Of a stretch of DNA of 64,000 nucleotides, positions 1 to 9,242 are shown in pieces; the stretch's first letter is position 1; each line of letters begins with the position of its first letter. The stretch is taken from assembly GCA_964459305.1 (NCBI GenBank), contig CAYWNA010000029.1, forward strand, positions 1 to 64,000, in the 5' to 3' direction. The notes under the pieces were generated by a model. That model did not search any database, was not told the DNA's origin, and saw only the letters and a program-made list of their open reading frames with translations. The position numbers and the translations under genes were made by a program. Origin of the DNA: CAYWNA01 sp964459305. GTDB lineage: Bacteria; Planctomycetota; Planctomycetia; Pirellulales; Pirellulaceae.

Positions 1-427
1 TCGGCGCCGGTTCATGAGCAAGGACAACTATCCCAACACCTGGTGGAATCTGAACCTCACGACTGGCGGCAAGCCGTTCCTGGAGATGGTCGACGCGAAC
101 AAGGCAGGCTGCGCGAACCGGCCTATCGGCACCATCCCGGAAAACGCCTGGACCCATCTCGTGGTCGTAGTCGACCGGGCCAACGCCAAAACCAAGTACT
201 ACTTCAACGGCAACCTGGACAGCACCCAAGACATCCCCTCCTCGTTCACCGGCGCACTCGACGTGGAAGGTGGCGAACTCTCCATAGGCTCCCCGTGGCA
301 ACCGTTCCTTGGTCTGTTGGACGAGGTGAAGTTCTACAAACGAGTATTGACCGAAAGCGAGACCAAAGCCAGCTACGAAAAAGGGAAAGGCAACCGCAGC
401 AATGCGGCATACCAACTCGTCGAGTAA
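1..427 (+). CDS. LamG/concanavalin A-like domain protein, C-terminal part (5' end outside window)
   Basis: The frame is open from the window edge, so the protein begins outside; the first internal ATG is at 14. The visible 137 residues read as the second half of a LamG (laminin G/concanavalin A-like) jelly-roll. There is a WTHLVVVVDRAN strand, a YYFNGNL strand, and near the end FLGLLDEVKFYKRVLTESE, the usual closing motif of this fold in planctomycete surface proteins. Such domains bind carbohydrate or sit as add-ons on secreted enzymes; the enzyme part, if any, is not visible. The gene ends with TAA at 425-427. A degraded heparinase-like fragment follows, so both may belong to a polysaccharide-related region. 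Confidence 0.7.
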   Translation, partial: RRRFMSKDNYPNTWWNLNLTTGGKPFLEMVDANKAGCANRPIGTIPENAWTHLVVVVDRANAKTKYYFNGNLDSTQDIPSSFTGALDVEGGELSIGSPWQPFLGLLDEVKFYKRVLTESETKASYEKGKGNRSNAAYQLVE

Positions 428-439
428 GGCCGTTTCTTG

Positions 440-1175
440 AAATCGCCGTGCCTGACCTGAACCTGTTCCGCAACCCGTACTATCAACGCCTGGGCAACTT
501 CCTGGCGCGACTCACGCCGGTGGGCAGCACGCGTTCCAGCTTCGGCAACCAAGGACTCGGCGCGTGCCGCGACATGCACCGCAGCCACTCGTTCAAAAGT
601 GAGAACGCGTTCGACCTGTTCGCGTACGGTGAAATGCTTTCCGTCGGAGGGGCCACGAACGGCAAGCGGCTTCAGAAGGGCACCACGAGCCACAACAGCA
701 TTCTCATCGACGGTCGCGGACAACAGTACTCCATCGAGCATCCGCAGCATCCCTTTGCCGGCCGCGTGATCGCCTACGCTCAACGTGATGGTGTGGTCTA
801 CTTCTGCGGAGATGCCACATGGGCCTACTCGCAAGGGAAAAGAAATACAACCTCGACGACCGATTCACGCACACGAACATCTGGCTTACCACGAAGGAAC
901 CGAGGCATACGGGGCGATTTTGCGTTGTGGTTGTGCCCTGGAAGGACACCTTGCGCGAGCCGACAATCAACGTTGACAATTCCGGCGTGATCACCGTCCA
1001 TTGCGACGGAGCATCAACGCGACGGATCGCCTTCGGCGACCCGGAAGACCTCGATGCGCACATCGTCATTGATTTCGACGACGTACGACGCAACTGCGCT
1101 AACAACGCCATCCGCGACCAAATCCAACTACCGCGCGACTCGCAGGTGAGTAGACAGAGTTCCGCTGTCGAGTGA
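440..1175 (+). pseudogene. Heparinase II/III-like protein remnant, frameshifted
   Basis: Reading frame 1 from about 469 to 835 encodes a recognisable piece of the heparinase II/III-like domain: FDLFAYGEMLSVGGAT, then TTSHNSILIDGRGQ, then VVYFCGDATWAYSQ. The conserved order of a serine-rich HNSIL(I/V)DG(R/K)GQ segment followed by GDAT is typical of this family. After about 835 the similarity-like sequence continues in frame 3 (REKKYNLDDRF onwards) to a stop at 1175, so a frameshift lies near 820-840. No convincing start codon or N-terminal alpha/alpha toroid is present. I read it as a decayed C-terminal fragment of a polysaccharide lyase. A sequencing indel could explain the frameshift but not the missing N-terminus. 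Confidence 0.6.
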
Positions 1176-1207
1176 AGGAGCCGTTGCGAGCTGTCTCAAG
1201 AGGATTG

Positions 1208-2830
1208 TCACCGTTGCTTCTGTCGTATCGTGCGCCATGACGGCGAGCTCTGCCGAACCTCTCCGACCTGCTCCGTGGACGGGCGCGATAGCCGGACTCT
1301 GGTCGCTCCGCAAGGGGAGTGGGGGGACCGCAATTCATTGGTATTGATTAGATCTGGCGTATCGAATGCCGGGATCGCACTATCCACGTCCGACAATGCC
1401 CTTGGGGCGACGTCGAATGAGAGTGTTCGAGGTGAATCGGAGGCCGTCGCGGCTGGCACGTTGATCACCGGTTCGATGGTGACTGGCCGAGTCCGGTCAA
1501 GGTCGGTCGCACTGTTCCGAGAGACGACGGCGGGCTCGTCGCGTTTCGGAGTCACCTTAGCAACGTGCACTGTCGGCTGGCTGGTGAACGCGTGGATTCC
1601 CAAGAGCCTCAGAAGTCCATTCGGCAGTGATCGCATGGACGCTCGCGGCTGTCTTGCTGCCAGCGATTCAATAGTACTGAATGCTCGATACGTGGTCGTT
1701 TCCGTACCAAACGGACTGTTCGATCGACACGGAAGGCCCTGAGGCGGAAGAAGAAATGCCCTCTGCGGTGTATTGGTGGCGAGCAAGGCCATGGACTTCC
1801 CTCTGCCGGATACGAGCGGCTTGTCCGGGCTGCTCGATGGTATCCTAGGTCGCTGCCGAGCATCATCGCGCGGGCGGGGCTGATCCGAGGTTCTCGGCGA
1901 TGTGGAGTCCAGCAACGAGTTTGGATCTGACCGCTCACGAAGCGGGTTTATGGGCGGGTCGATGGGCACCCTTACGTCAACGAGACGTATTGGGGGGCGA
2001 GCGGAATCGTCCGCGTCGCGGCCCGTGCGTTTCGGTAGCTCCGTTGCAGCGTCAACCCTCCGGTTCGTTCTTGTCATACTAGGTGCTGTCGACGTCTCGA
2101 ATACCGGGATCGATCTTGCCGGTTGTGGACCGTGCCGGCGCGCACGGGCCAGCTGTTGTGATGAGTTCGCTTGGTCAACCGGATTCTCCTTCTTCTCATC
2201 CTCAGGTGATAGCTTGGGACTTGCTCCCAACTTGGATGCCGTTGAGGCTGCCTTGATCGGCCGGTTCGGCACAATGGGGGCAACACGATCGTGTATCGAA
2301 GCGATCGACGGGCGGTCTGCGGACTTGGGTGCCACCACCAATGCTTTCTGTTTCTCTCGCAGCCCATTGATCCTTCGCAGTAGGCTCTCTTTCCAAGCCA
2401 CCGGTGTTTTGAGAAGTAGCCCGCTGAAGCGTTTCAGAGACGTAGGGGGCATTGGTTCACGCGCCATCATCGGCGATCGCGCGATGGAAGCGTTTGCCGC
2501 CTGTCGCGAAGGGGCATTCGGTTTCAACAGCCGCGGTTGGAGTAGTTTCGCCTGTTGGTGAAGTTGGCTCTTCGGATGCGGATCGAGTGGGCTGGTCTTC
2601 CGTGGGTTATCTGCATCCGACCTTCCAAGTGGCGAGGCTTCGATGACGACTGGCTCGGCTATCTTACCCGCGGTTGGCCGCGAGCGATGGTCCGGTAATC
2701 GTATGTCGCCCGTCGGTGGCTCCATTGCATGGACGGACGCAATGCCAAGCACACATGCTATCACGGCGACAGGCAAACGGCATGGGCAAGTAGCCACAAC
2801 AAACGCTTGAAGACGCAATGGTTGGTTCAT
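1208..2830 (-). CDS. Secreted low-complexity hypothetical protein
   Basis: A 540-residue uninterrupted frame begins at ATG 2830, preceded by a purine-rich AGGGGGCGAAGAA stretch that can act as ribosome binding site. The first ~35 residues form a signal peptide: MNQPLRLQ, then a hydrophobic core VVATCPCRLPVAVIACVLGI ending near SVHA/ME. The rest is rich in Arg, Ser, Pro, Ala and Thr without a repeat unit or recognisable domain, and is probably disordered and basic. No family was recognised. Open frames exist on the opposite strand (for example 1902-2561), but only this frame combines length, signal peptide and ribosome binding site. It stands alone, with no close neighbour on the same strand. 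Confidence 0.6.
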   Translation of the reverse strand: MNQPLRLQAFVVATCPCRLPVAVIACVLGIASVHAMEPPTGDIRLPDHRSRPTAGKIAEPVVIEASPLGRSDADNPRKTSPLDPHPKSQLHQQAKLLQPRLLKPNAPSRQAANASIARSPMMAREPMPPTSLKRFSGLLLKTPVAWKESLLRRINGLREKQKALVVAPKSADRPSIASIHDRVAPIVPNRPIKAASTASKLGASPKLSPEDEKKENPVDQANSSQQLARARRHGPQPARSIPVFETSTAPSMTRTNRRVDAATELPKRTGRDADDSARPPIRLVDVRVPIDPPINPLRERSDPNSLLDSTSPRTSDQPRPRDDARQRPRIPSSSPDKPLVSGRGKSMALLATNTPQRAFLLPPQGLPCRSNSPFGTETTTYRAFSTIESLAARQPRASMRSLPNGLLRLLGIHAFTSQPTVHVAKVTPKRDEPAVVSRNSATDLDRTRPVTIEPVINVPAATASDSPRTLSFDVAPRALSDVDSAIPAFDTPDLINTNELRSPHSPCGATRVRLSRPSTEQVGEVRQSSPSWRTIRQKQR

Positions 2831-3532
2831 TTCTTCGCCCCCTGGCCTAATTCGCGAATCCGAGCCGAGTGATTGCGGTGTGGGTCTGTGGGCTCGAAAG
2901 CAGGGTGTGTGTGGATATTCTCTTCATCGAAGCTGAATCCACTAACGTGCATGCCATGCTAGCCACGCCCAAAGTCGGGTTATTGCGGCTTACGGCACAC
3001 GGGGAGGTAGGACATCTCAGGCTTGCGATGGAAACGTTTCGCGCAGGGGCCTGCTGGCGGCCCGCAGCCGCTTCCATGTAATCTGGTATCGGGTTTCAGG
3101 ATTGCGCGAATGTAACAAAAATAGGGCTTGGCCTAATAAGTCGCTATTCAGTTGCTGGCAGGATTGTAGGGGTCGGGTGAAGTAGCAAACCGTTGCACAG
3201 GAAATCGGTTGATAGGGTTCAGTTGTAGGCAACGGTCATTTCTTGAAGGCGAGGATCGCGCCAGGAGAACGCAGATTGTCCCACAGGCCGACCGTATCGG
3301 GGCCCGCGACGGAGTGTTTCGGAATTGGTTGCAGGCGTTGGGCCGAGATGCGATGATTGAGCCCTGTAAAACGCTGAGGAGGCCCCTTGCGATAGCCCTG
3401 CCCGGCGCAGACGGCGCAATGTGGCGGCGGATGAGGATTCCGGCGTGATTGCCCGCAATCGGCCCGCCGGCTTCCGGGATTTCGCGGGAGGGGGCGAGTC
3501 AGAATGGTTGAACTGATCCCGGAGATAGAATC
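2831..3532. other. Intergenic region without supported gene
   Basis: About 700 bases separate the minus-strand secreted protein from the plus-strand propeller gene, so promoters for both should lie here. The only open frames (around 2847-3077 on minus, 3209-3448 on plus) are short, lack a ribosome binding site and have unnatural composition. A GGAGATAG stretch at 3521-3528 is the probable ribosome binding site of the gene at 3533. I see no repeat or RNA gene. Confidence 0.5.
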
Positions 3533-6500
3533 ATGATCCGAACTGCGTCACTCCTGTGCGTTGGGATGTCCTGTGTCGCCGTGTTTCTGTCATGCGTCAC
3601 GATCCTCCCAGCGGCTGACGCACGCAAACGCGATGACTCAAGGCGGCTGGCTCGGCAGATCTTGGAGGCTAGCGAAGTCAGCGGTGGCGTGATCGTCCAC
3701 CTTGGCTGCGGCGACGGCCAATTGACCGCTGCCTTGCGGGCGGGCGACAGCTTCCTGGTGCAGGGCCTCGATGCCGACGCGAAGAACGTCGAGAAGGCGC
3801 GGGCGCACATCCAGCCCCTTAACCTTGGCGGGAAGGTATCGGTCGATGTGTTCGACGGCCAGCAGCTGCCCTATGTTGACAATCTGGTGAATCTGATCGT
3901 GGCGAGTGGCGAGTGGCGAGTAGACGGTAAAGAGATCGCGAGGGTGCTGGCCCCAAACGGCGTGGCCCTATTATCGACAGACGACCCGCCAGCGCGTATC
4001 ACCCGCGACTCGCCACTCGTCCCCCGATCGTTGCCCGGACTCCCAGGCTGGAGTGCGTTCGCGAAACCGTGGCCGGCGGACATCGATGAATGGACGCACT
4101 GGCTTCACGACGCTGACGGAAATGCGGTGGCCAACGACAACCGAGTCGGCCCGCCTCGTCGCATTCAGTGGATATCCGATCCGCTGTGGCAGCGTCACCA
4201 CGATGGTCCTCCCGCGGTGAGCGCGATGGTTTCAGCGCGAGGAAGACTATTCTATATCCTTGACGAGACACCAACCGGCGTCTTTGCGCCACCAGAGAAA
4301 TGGACGCTGGTCGCCAGGGATGCGTTCAGCGGTGTGCTGCTCTGGAAAAGGCCGCTTCCTCACTGGGGCGGACCGGCGCACGGCACGTGGCTTCGTCAGG
4401 ACAAGAACATACCGTACCGGCTTGTCGCTGCAGGGAACACCCTATACGTCACGCTTGGTTTGAATGCCCCGCTTTCCTCGCTGGATGCTTCGACGGGCGC
4501 CGTCCTCCGCACCTACGAGCACACCGCCAACACACAACAAATTCTGCTGCATAATGGGACGCTCATCCTCGCTGTTCGGCAGCAAGCGTCCAAGGATACT
4601 GCCGGACGCGGCGCGCCTTCCGCCCTCACAAATGTAGTCGCAATTGACCCTGGCACAGCAACGGTGAAGTGGAAGAGCGACCCGTTGGCCGGCCTATCCT
4701 ATCTGCCTAACAGAACATATCTTCCCTTGGTGGCCGGGGACGGCAAGGCCTACGCGTTGGACGCCGAAGCGATCGTGTGTCTTGACGCGAACAGCGGAGA
4801 AGTGCGCTGGCGGGTGGCAAGGCCCGCCTGTGCGCAATTGAAAAACAGAGGCTTTTCCTATCACAATGTTTGCTCACTTGCCTACTACAACAAAGTACTC
4901 TTGCTTACGCAGCCGAGTGAACCGGGCGAACCGTACAAGAAGCCCACTCGAACCGACATCTTTGCCCTCGACACTGCTACAGGAAGAACCTTGTGGTCCG
5001 CGGAATGCGGAGGCTGGCCGTTTGTAACGTCGGCGGACGTGTTCGGGATCGATGGTCTGATCTGGACGGTCGGTGCTTCGGATCTCTCCCTTGTTGGCTT
5101 CGACCCGGACACCGGAACAGTCAAGAAGACAATCGATGTTGCCGACGCCTTCTTTCAAGGCCATCATCACCGATGCTACCGCAACAAGGCGACGCCCAAG
5201 TACATCTTCACCGGACGGCGCGGTATCGAATCCACCGAACTGGCGACTGGAAATGTCAAGCTCCATCATTGGACACGAGGTGGATGTCGGTATGGAATCC
5301 TACCGTGCAATGGCCTCATCTATGCGCCGCCCGACTCCTGTGTCTGTTATATCTCAGCGAAACTCGCGGGTTTCTACGCCTTTGCGGCCGAGTCGCCCGA
5401 TCAGCCTGCGCCGACAGCAACCAGTAGGCTTGAAAAAGGACCTGACTACGGCCTTTCGCCGGTTGCCAGCGCATCTGCACTTGGGGAAGAGTGGCCAACG
5501 TACAGATTCAACCCTCAACGCAGTTGTGCGACGCCTGCGACGGGACCTTCTGAGTTCGGCGTCCATTGGAAAATCGACATCGGCGGTGAGCTGACCAGCC
5601 CTGTCGTAGCGCGAGGCCGACTATTCTTCGGCGCGACGGACCGCCACGCGATTTGTGCTGTTGACGCCGATTCCGGAGAAGAGGGTTGGTCCTTTACTAC
5701 GGGCGGGCCAATTGACTCGCCTCCGACGATATACAAAGGTCTGGTCCTGTGCGGTTCGCGGGACGGGTGGGCCTATGCACTCAATGCGTGCAACGGAAAT
5801 CTTGTATATCGGTTTCGGGGTGCCCCCGTCGACCGTCGGATTGTCGCATTTGATAGGCTTGAATCCCCGTGGCCTATTCACGGAAGCGTACTTGTCACGA
5901 ATGGAATTGCCTATCTAACTGCCGGGCGCCAGTCATTCGTCGATGGTGGGATATTTGTCTATGCCCTCGATCCATTCAGTGGTCGTACGCTTCAAGAAAC
6001 ACGGGTGTCGAGTCCTGAGTTGCAGGGGATCGAACGAAAGGAATACGAGACGCAATCGCCCGATTTTCTGGTGCCTTTGTCACGATTCTATGACATGCCG
6101 CCGGAGAACCTGGGCACTGTGTCGGATATCCTGACCGCCGACGGAGGCCGTATCTATATGCGAAATCTTCGGCTGGATCCCTCGGACATCAGCCAGCCAG
6201 TTTCTCAGGCAAGGCAAACCATCGACGCCAAATTTGGCCGCGGTGTCAGGCAGGATCCGGTATCTGGTCCTCAGGTCGTGTCTGATGCAGGATTCCTTGA
6301 TGGGTCCGGGTTCAATCAAGTCTATTGGACGTATCGAAATTCTTCGCGGTCCAAGTTGTTGGTTTTTGATGACACAACCACCTACGGCGTCCGGGCATGC
6401 GACAGAAAGACGAGAAGCAGACACGATCGTCATCGCTTTCGCCCGGAGCAGGGCTACACGTTATTCGCCTACAACCACAAGACCAACGAGGAACAATGGG

Positions 6501-6799
6501 CTGTCAAGGTTCAGGTCCGCGTCCGTGCGATGGTGCTGGCTGGTGACGAGCTCTACGTTGCCGGCACGCGGGATTTGGCAGATCCGGAAGATCCCTGGGC
6601 GCACATTGAAGGGAGAAGAGGGGGAGTGTTGTGTGTCTATTCGGCGAGTGACGGTGGCAAGCGGAAGGAAATCGACCTGGAAAGCCCGCCGGTGTTCAAC
6701 GGTATGTGTGTGGCGAGAGAACGGCTGTATATGTCGACAATCGCAGGGACGGTTGCTTGTTATCATGGAGGATCGGGGTATTCACCACAAAGGAATTGA
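3533..6799 (+). CDS. Secreted fusion of class I methyltransferase-like domain and PQQ-type beta-propeller
   Basis: This is a 1088-residue protein. Residues 1-28 form a signal peptide (MIRTASLLCVGMSCVAVFLS core, cleavage near AADA). Residues ~35-170 resemble a Rossmann methyltransferase: VIVHLGCGDGQL is motif I of SAM binding, followed by GLDADAKNV and the EIARVLAPNGVALLS strand. From ~190 on, repeated blades such as LDASTGAVLRTY, LDANSGEVRWRVA, LDTATGRTLWSAE and VDADSGEEGWSF mark a PQQ/WD-type propeller, probably two rounds of blades. Planctomycetes commonly have propellers of this kind; the substrate is unknown. The stop is only two bases before the sigma factor start, which implies co-transcription with 6802-9052. 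A methyltransferase fold behind a signal peptide is odd because SAM is cytoplasmic, so that domain may be non-catalytic. Confidence 0.8.
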   Translation: MIRTASLLCVGMSCVAVFLSCVTILPAADARKRDDSRRLARQILEASEVSGGVIVHLGCGDGQLTAALRAGDSFLVQGLDADAKNVEKARAHIQPLNLGGKVSVDVFDGQQLPYVDNLVNLIVASGEWRVDGKEIARVLAPNGVALLSTDDPPARITRDSPLVPRSLPGLPGWSAFAKPWPADIDEWTHWLHDADGNAVANDNRVGPPRRIQWISDPLWQRHHDGPPAVSAMVSARGRLFYILDETPTGVFAPPEKWTLVARDAFSGVLLWKRPLPHWGGPAHGTWLRQDKNIPYRLVAAGNTLYVTLGLNAPLSSLDASTGAVLRTYEHTANTQQILLHNGTLILAVRQQASKDTAGRGAPSALTNVVAIDPGTATVKWKSDPLAGLSYLPNRTYLPLVAGDGKAYALDAEAIVCLDANSGEVRWRVARPACAQLKNRGFSYHNVCSLAYYNKVLLLTQPSEPGEPYKKPTRTDIFALDTATGRTLWSAECGGWPFVTSADVFGIDGLIWTVGASDLSLVGFDPDTGTVKKTIDVADAFFQGHHHRCYRNKATPKYIFTGRRGIESTELATGNVKLHHWTRGGCRYGILPCNGLIYAPPDSCVCYISAKLAGFYAFAAESPDQPAPTATSRLEKGPDYGLSPVASASALGEEWPTYRFNPQRSCATPATGPSEFGVHWKIDIGGELTSPVVARGRLFFGATDRHAICAVDADSGEEGWSFTTGGPIDSPPTIYKGLVLCGSRDGWAYALNACNGNLVYRFRGAPVDRRIVAFDRLESPWPIHGSVLVTNGIAYLTAGRQSFVDGGIFVYALDPFSGRTLQETRVSSPELQGIERKEYETQSPDFLVPLSRFYDMPPENLGTVSDILTADGGRIYMRNLRLDPSDISQPVSQARQTIDAKFGRGVRQDPVSGPQVVSDAGFLDGSGFNQVYWTYRNSSRSKLLVFDDTTTYGVRACDRKTRSRHDRHRFRPEQGYTLFAYNHKTNEEQWAVKVQVRVRAMVLAGDELYVAGTRDLADPEDPWAHIEGRRGGVLCVYSASDGGKRKEIDLESPPVFNGMCVARERLYMSTIAGTVACYHGGSGYSPQRN

Positions 6800-6801
6800 C
6801 C

Positions 6802-7365
6802 ATGCGCGACGAGACGACGCGCTTGCTGCAGAACGTGTGCCAAGGCGATCGCGGTTCGATCGAAGCTCTGTTGCCTCTGGTGTATGATGAACTGAAGGCC
6901 ATTGCCGCCAGTAAGATGCGCGGCGAACGGCCGGACCATACGCTGCAGCCAACGGCCCTGGTGCATGAGGCATTCTTGCGTCTGGTGGATCAGACTCAGG
7001 TCCAGTGGCAAGGGCGTGCTCACTTCTGTGCGATGGCCGCGAATATGATGCGGCGAATTTTGATCGATCACGCCCGCAGACGGGCGGCTCATAAGCGGGA
7101 CGCGGGGCTGAACAAGATCACGCTGGACCAAGCTGGCGGACTGGCCGCGGCAACCGATCCCGCCGAATTGGTCGCGTTGGACGACTTGCTCAATGAACTT
7201 GCGGAACTGAATGAACGTCACGCCCGCGTTGTCGAACTTCGGTTTTTTGCGGGTATGGGCGTCAACGAGACGGCGCACGTGTTGGACGTTTCCCCGGCAA
7301 CGGTCAAAAACGACTGGCGTGCGGCGCGTGCGTGGTTGATGAGTCGGCTAAGCGATGAAACGTGA
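6802..7365 (+). CDS. ECF-type sigma-70 family RNA polymerase sigma factor
   Basis: The protein has 187 residues. The start at ATG 6802 is chosen because AAAGGAA precedes it and MRDETTRLLQ is the usual beginning of this planctomycete/Gemmata-type ECF group. Region 2 runs through LVYDELKAIA, LQPTALVHEAFLRL and MMRRILIDHARRR; region 4 is the helix-turn-helix ELNERHARVVELRFFAGMGV with ETAHVLDVSPATVKNDWRAA. It should direct RNA polymerase to a specific promoter set. No separate anti-sigma gene is present; in this group control is thought to run through the neighbouring Ser/Thr kinase. It lies two bases after the propeller gene and overlaps the kinase gene by 11 bases, so the three are almost certainly one transcript. 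Confidence 0.92.
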   Translation: MRDETTRLLQNVCQGDRGSIEALLPLVYDELKAIAASKMRGERPDHTLQPTALVHEAFLRLVDQTQVQWQGRAHFCAMAANMMRRILIDHARRRAAHKRDAGLNKITLDQAGGLAAATDPAELVALDDLLNELAELNERHARVVELRFFAGMGVNETAHVLDVSPATVKNDWRAARAWLMSRLSDET

Positions 7366-9052
7366 AGACTACGAAATCGTTGTGCGGATCTTCTCGCAGG
7401 CGTGCGATGTGCCAACACGCCAGCGCGCTGCGTTCCTAGGCGAAGCTTGCGCTGATCATCCCCACCTGCGGGCCGAGATCGAAGCGATGCTGGCGGCAGA
7501 CCGGCGTCACGTCGAGGCAACTCTTTCTATGGCAAGCGATTCCTCGGAAGGCTTGGAAGGCGATTCCAGTCACACCGCATCCGGGACAGCCCGGCCGCCG
7601 CAAGCGGACGAAACCTCACAGTTTGCCGGTTACGAACTGCTGGAAGAGGTCGGCCGAGGGGGCATGGGCGTCGTGTACAAGGCTCGGCAGCTGCAGCCAA
7701 GTCGTACCGTCGCCATTAAGATGATTCGAGCCGGCACCTTCGCATCAGGGGCCGACATCGAGCGATTCCACACAGAAGCCGAAGCGACGGCAAACTTGGA
7801 GCACGATGGAGTCGTTCCCATCTACGAGGTGGGCGAACACAACGGCGAACACTTCTTTTCGATGAAGTTTGTCGAGGGCCAGAGTTTGGCAATGCGGTTC
7901 GAGTCGGGCGACCTGCCGCGCCGCGAGGCCCTGGAGCTACTGAAAGCCGTATGCGATGCCATCGCACACGCGCATGAGCGAGGGATCGTCCATCGCGATC
8001 TGAAACCATCGAACATCTTGCTGGACGGTCGCGGCCGACCCTGGGTGACCGACTTCGGGTTGGCCAAGTACCTGGGTCGCGATTCGACGTTAACGACCGC
8101 CGGAGATGTGATGGGGACACCGGGATACATGTCGCCGGAACAAGCGGCCGGCCAGGCAGACAGCGCGACCACAGCGTCCGACGTCTATTCCCTGGGAGCG
8201 ATACTCTACCAAATCCTGACGGGACTTCGCCCGATTCAAACAGACGAGTCGGACGGGGCGAACCTGTTGGACACTCTGCGACAGGTGCAGGAAGCCGATA
8301 TCGCGCCGCCCCGTTCGATTAATCGCCAAATCCCGCGCGATCTGGATACGATTTGCATGAAGTGCTTGGAAAAAGAACCACAGGGCCGATATCCGACCGC
8401 AGGCGAGTTGGCCGACGATTTGGGGCGATACCTGGAGGACGAACCGATTCTGGCCCGGCCGGTCAGCGTGCTTCGCATGATTTTTCGCTGGGCGCGGCGG
8501 CAACCGGGGCTGGCGACCACGTGGGCCGCGATCGCAGCCTTCTACACGTATCACCTCGTGTGCTGCTATGTATTGAGGCTTCCGGACATGACCCGCGAGT
8601 TTCACCTCACGTCGACGGCCGTCGTGGCCACGTGGTGTGTCGGCGCGTGGTACTTTCAGCGGCGGCTCGAGCGCTCGGGCGGGAAACCCATCTACCTCTT
8701 CCTTTGGATTACCATGGAGGTAGCGCTGGTAACCGTGCTGCTGTTTTCCACCGATGGCCCGCGGAGCGCGCTGGCAATCCTGTATCATCTTTTGGTTGCC
8801 GGAGCCGTTTTGCGCCTGCGCACGGATCTTGTTGGCTATACCACGGTGCTCGCGTTGGTTGGCTATCTGTCGCACGTGCTGTACGCGGCGGCCTATCGGC
8901 CGGAGATGCGGCCATCACTCCAGGAGGTAGTTCCCTTCACAATCACCCTGGGCCTCGTCGGGTTGATTCAGTACTTCGCGCTGCGGAGATGCCATTCGGG
9001 TCTTGTCCGTCAGGGGCACGGATCGAGTCCTTCCGCGGCCGATCCGCGCTGA
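7355..9052 (+). CDS. Membrane serine/threonine protein kinase (PknB-like)
   Basis: This protein has 565 residues and its gene overlaps the sigma factor gene by 11 bases. Residues 1-50 form a helical N-terminal segment common to kinases paired with ECF sigma factors (AAFLGEACADHPHLRAEIEAML). The kinase domain spans ~90-365 and has every catalytic element: glycine loop GRGGMGVVYKA (100-110), Lys122 in VAIKMI, HRDLKPSN with Asp215, DFG 233-235 and the activation segment GTPGYMSPEQ. It should be active. From ~385 to the C-terminus there are about six hydrophobic segments and no extracellular sensor domain. It may phosphorylate the adjacent sigma factor (inference from context). The C-terminal membrane part has no family name I can give. 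Confidence 0.92.
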   Translation: MKREDYEIVVRIFSQACDVPTRQRAAFLGEACADHPHLRAEIEAMLAADRRHVEATLSMASDSSEGLEGDSSHTASGTARPPQADETSQFAGYELLEEVGRGGMGVVYKARQLQPSRTVAIKMIRAGTFASGADIERFHTEAEATANLEHDGVVPIYEVGEHNGEHFFSMKFVEGQSLAMRFESGDLPRREALELLKAVCDAIAHAHERGIVHRDLKPSNILLDGRGRPWVTDFGLAKYLGRDSTLTTAGDVMGTPGYMSPEQAAGQADSATTASDVYSLGAILYQILTGLRPIQTDESDGANLLDTLRQVQEADIAPPRSINRQIPRDLDTICMKCLEKEPQGRYPTAGELADDLGRYLEDEPILARPVSVLRMIFRWARRQPGLATTWAAIAAFYTYHLVCCYVLRLPDMTREFHLTSTAVVATWCVGAWYFQRRLERSGGKPIYLFLWITMEVALVTVLLFSTDGPRSALAILYHLLVAGAVLRLRTDLVGYTTVLALVGYLSHVLYAAAYRPEMRPSLQEVVPFTITLGLVGLIQYFALRRCHSGLVRQGHGSSPSAADPR

Positions 9053-9242
9053 CGGCAACAACCATGGGCAGGATTCTGACCTATAGTTGCTGCGGACAGT
9101 CTACCGATTCGCAGACGGCCGCCGTACCTCTCTTGCCCGATCTGGTGGGGCCTGAGACGGTTTTGTCAGTTGCACCGTTTTCGCGGATGCTGCGACTGTC
9201 CCACCATCCTTCGTTTTCGGCTCAAGCGACCATTCTGCAATC

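Noticed and set aside
1902..2561. 219-codon open frame on the plus strand
   Set aside because: It is antisense to the longer minus-strand gene that has a signal peptide and ribosome binding site. Its composition fits the shadow of a GC-rich gene.
2847..3448. Short open frames on both strands in the gap before the propeller gene
   Set aside because: They lack start signals, natural composition and any motif.
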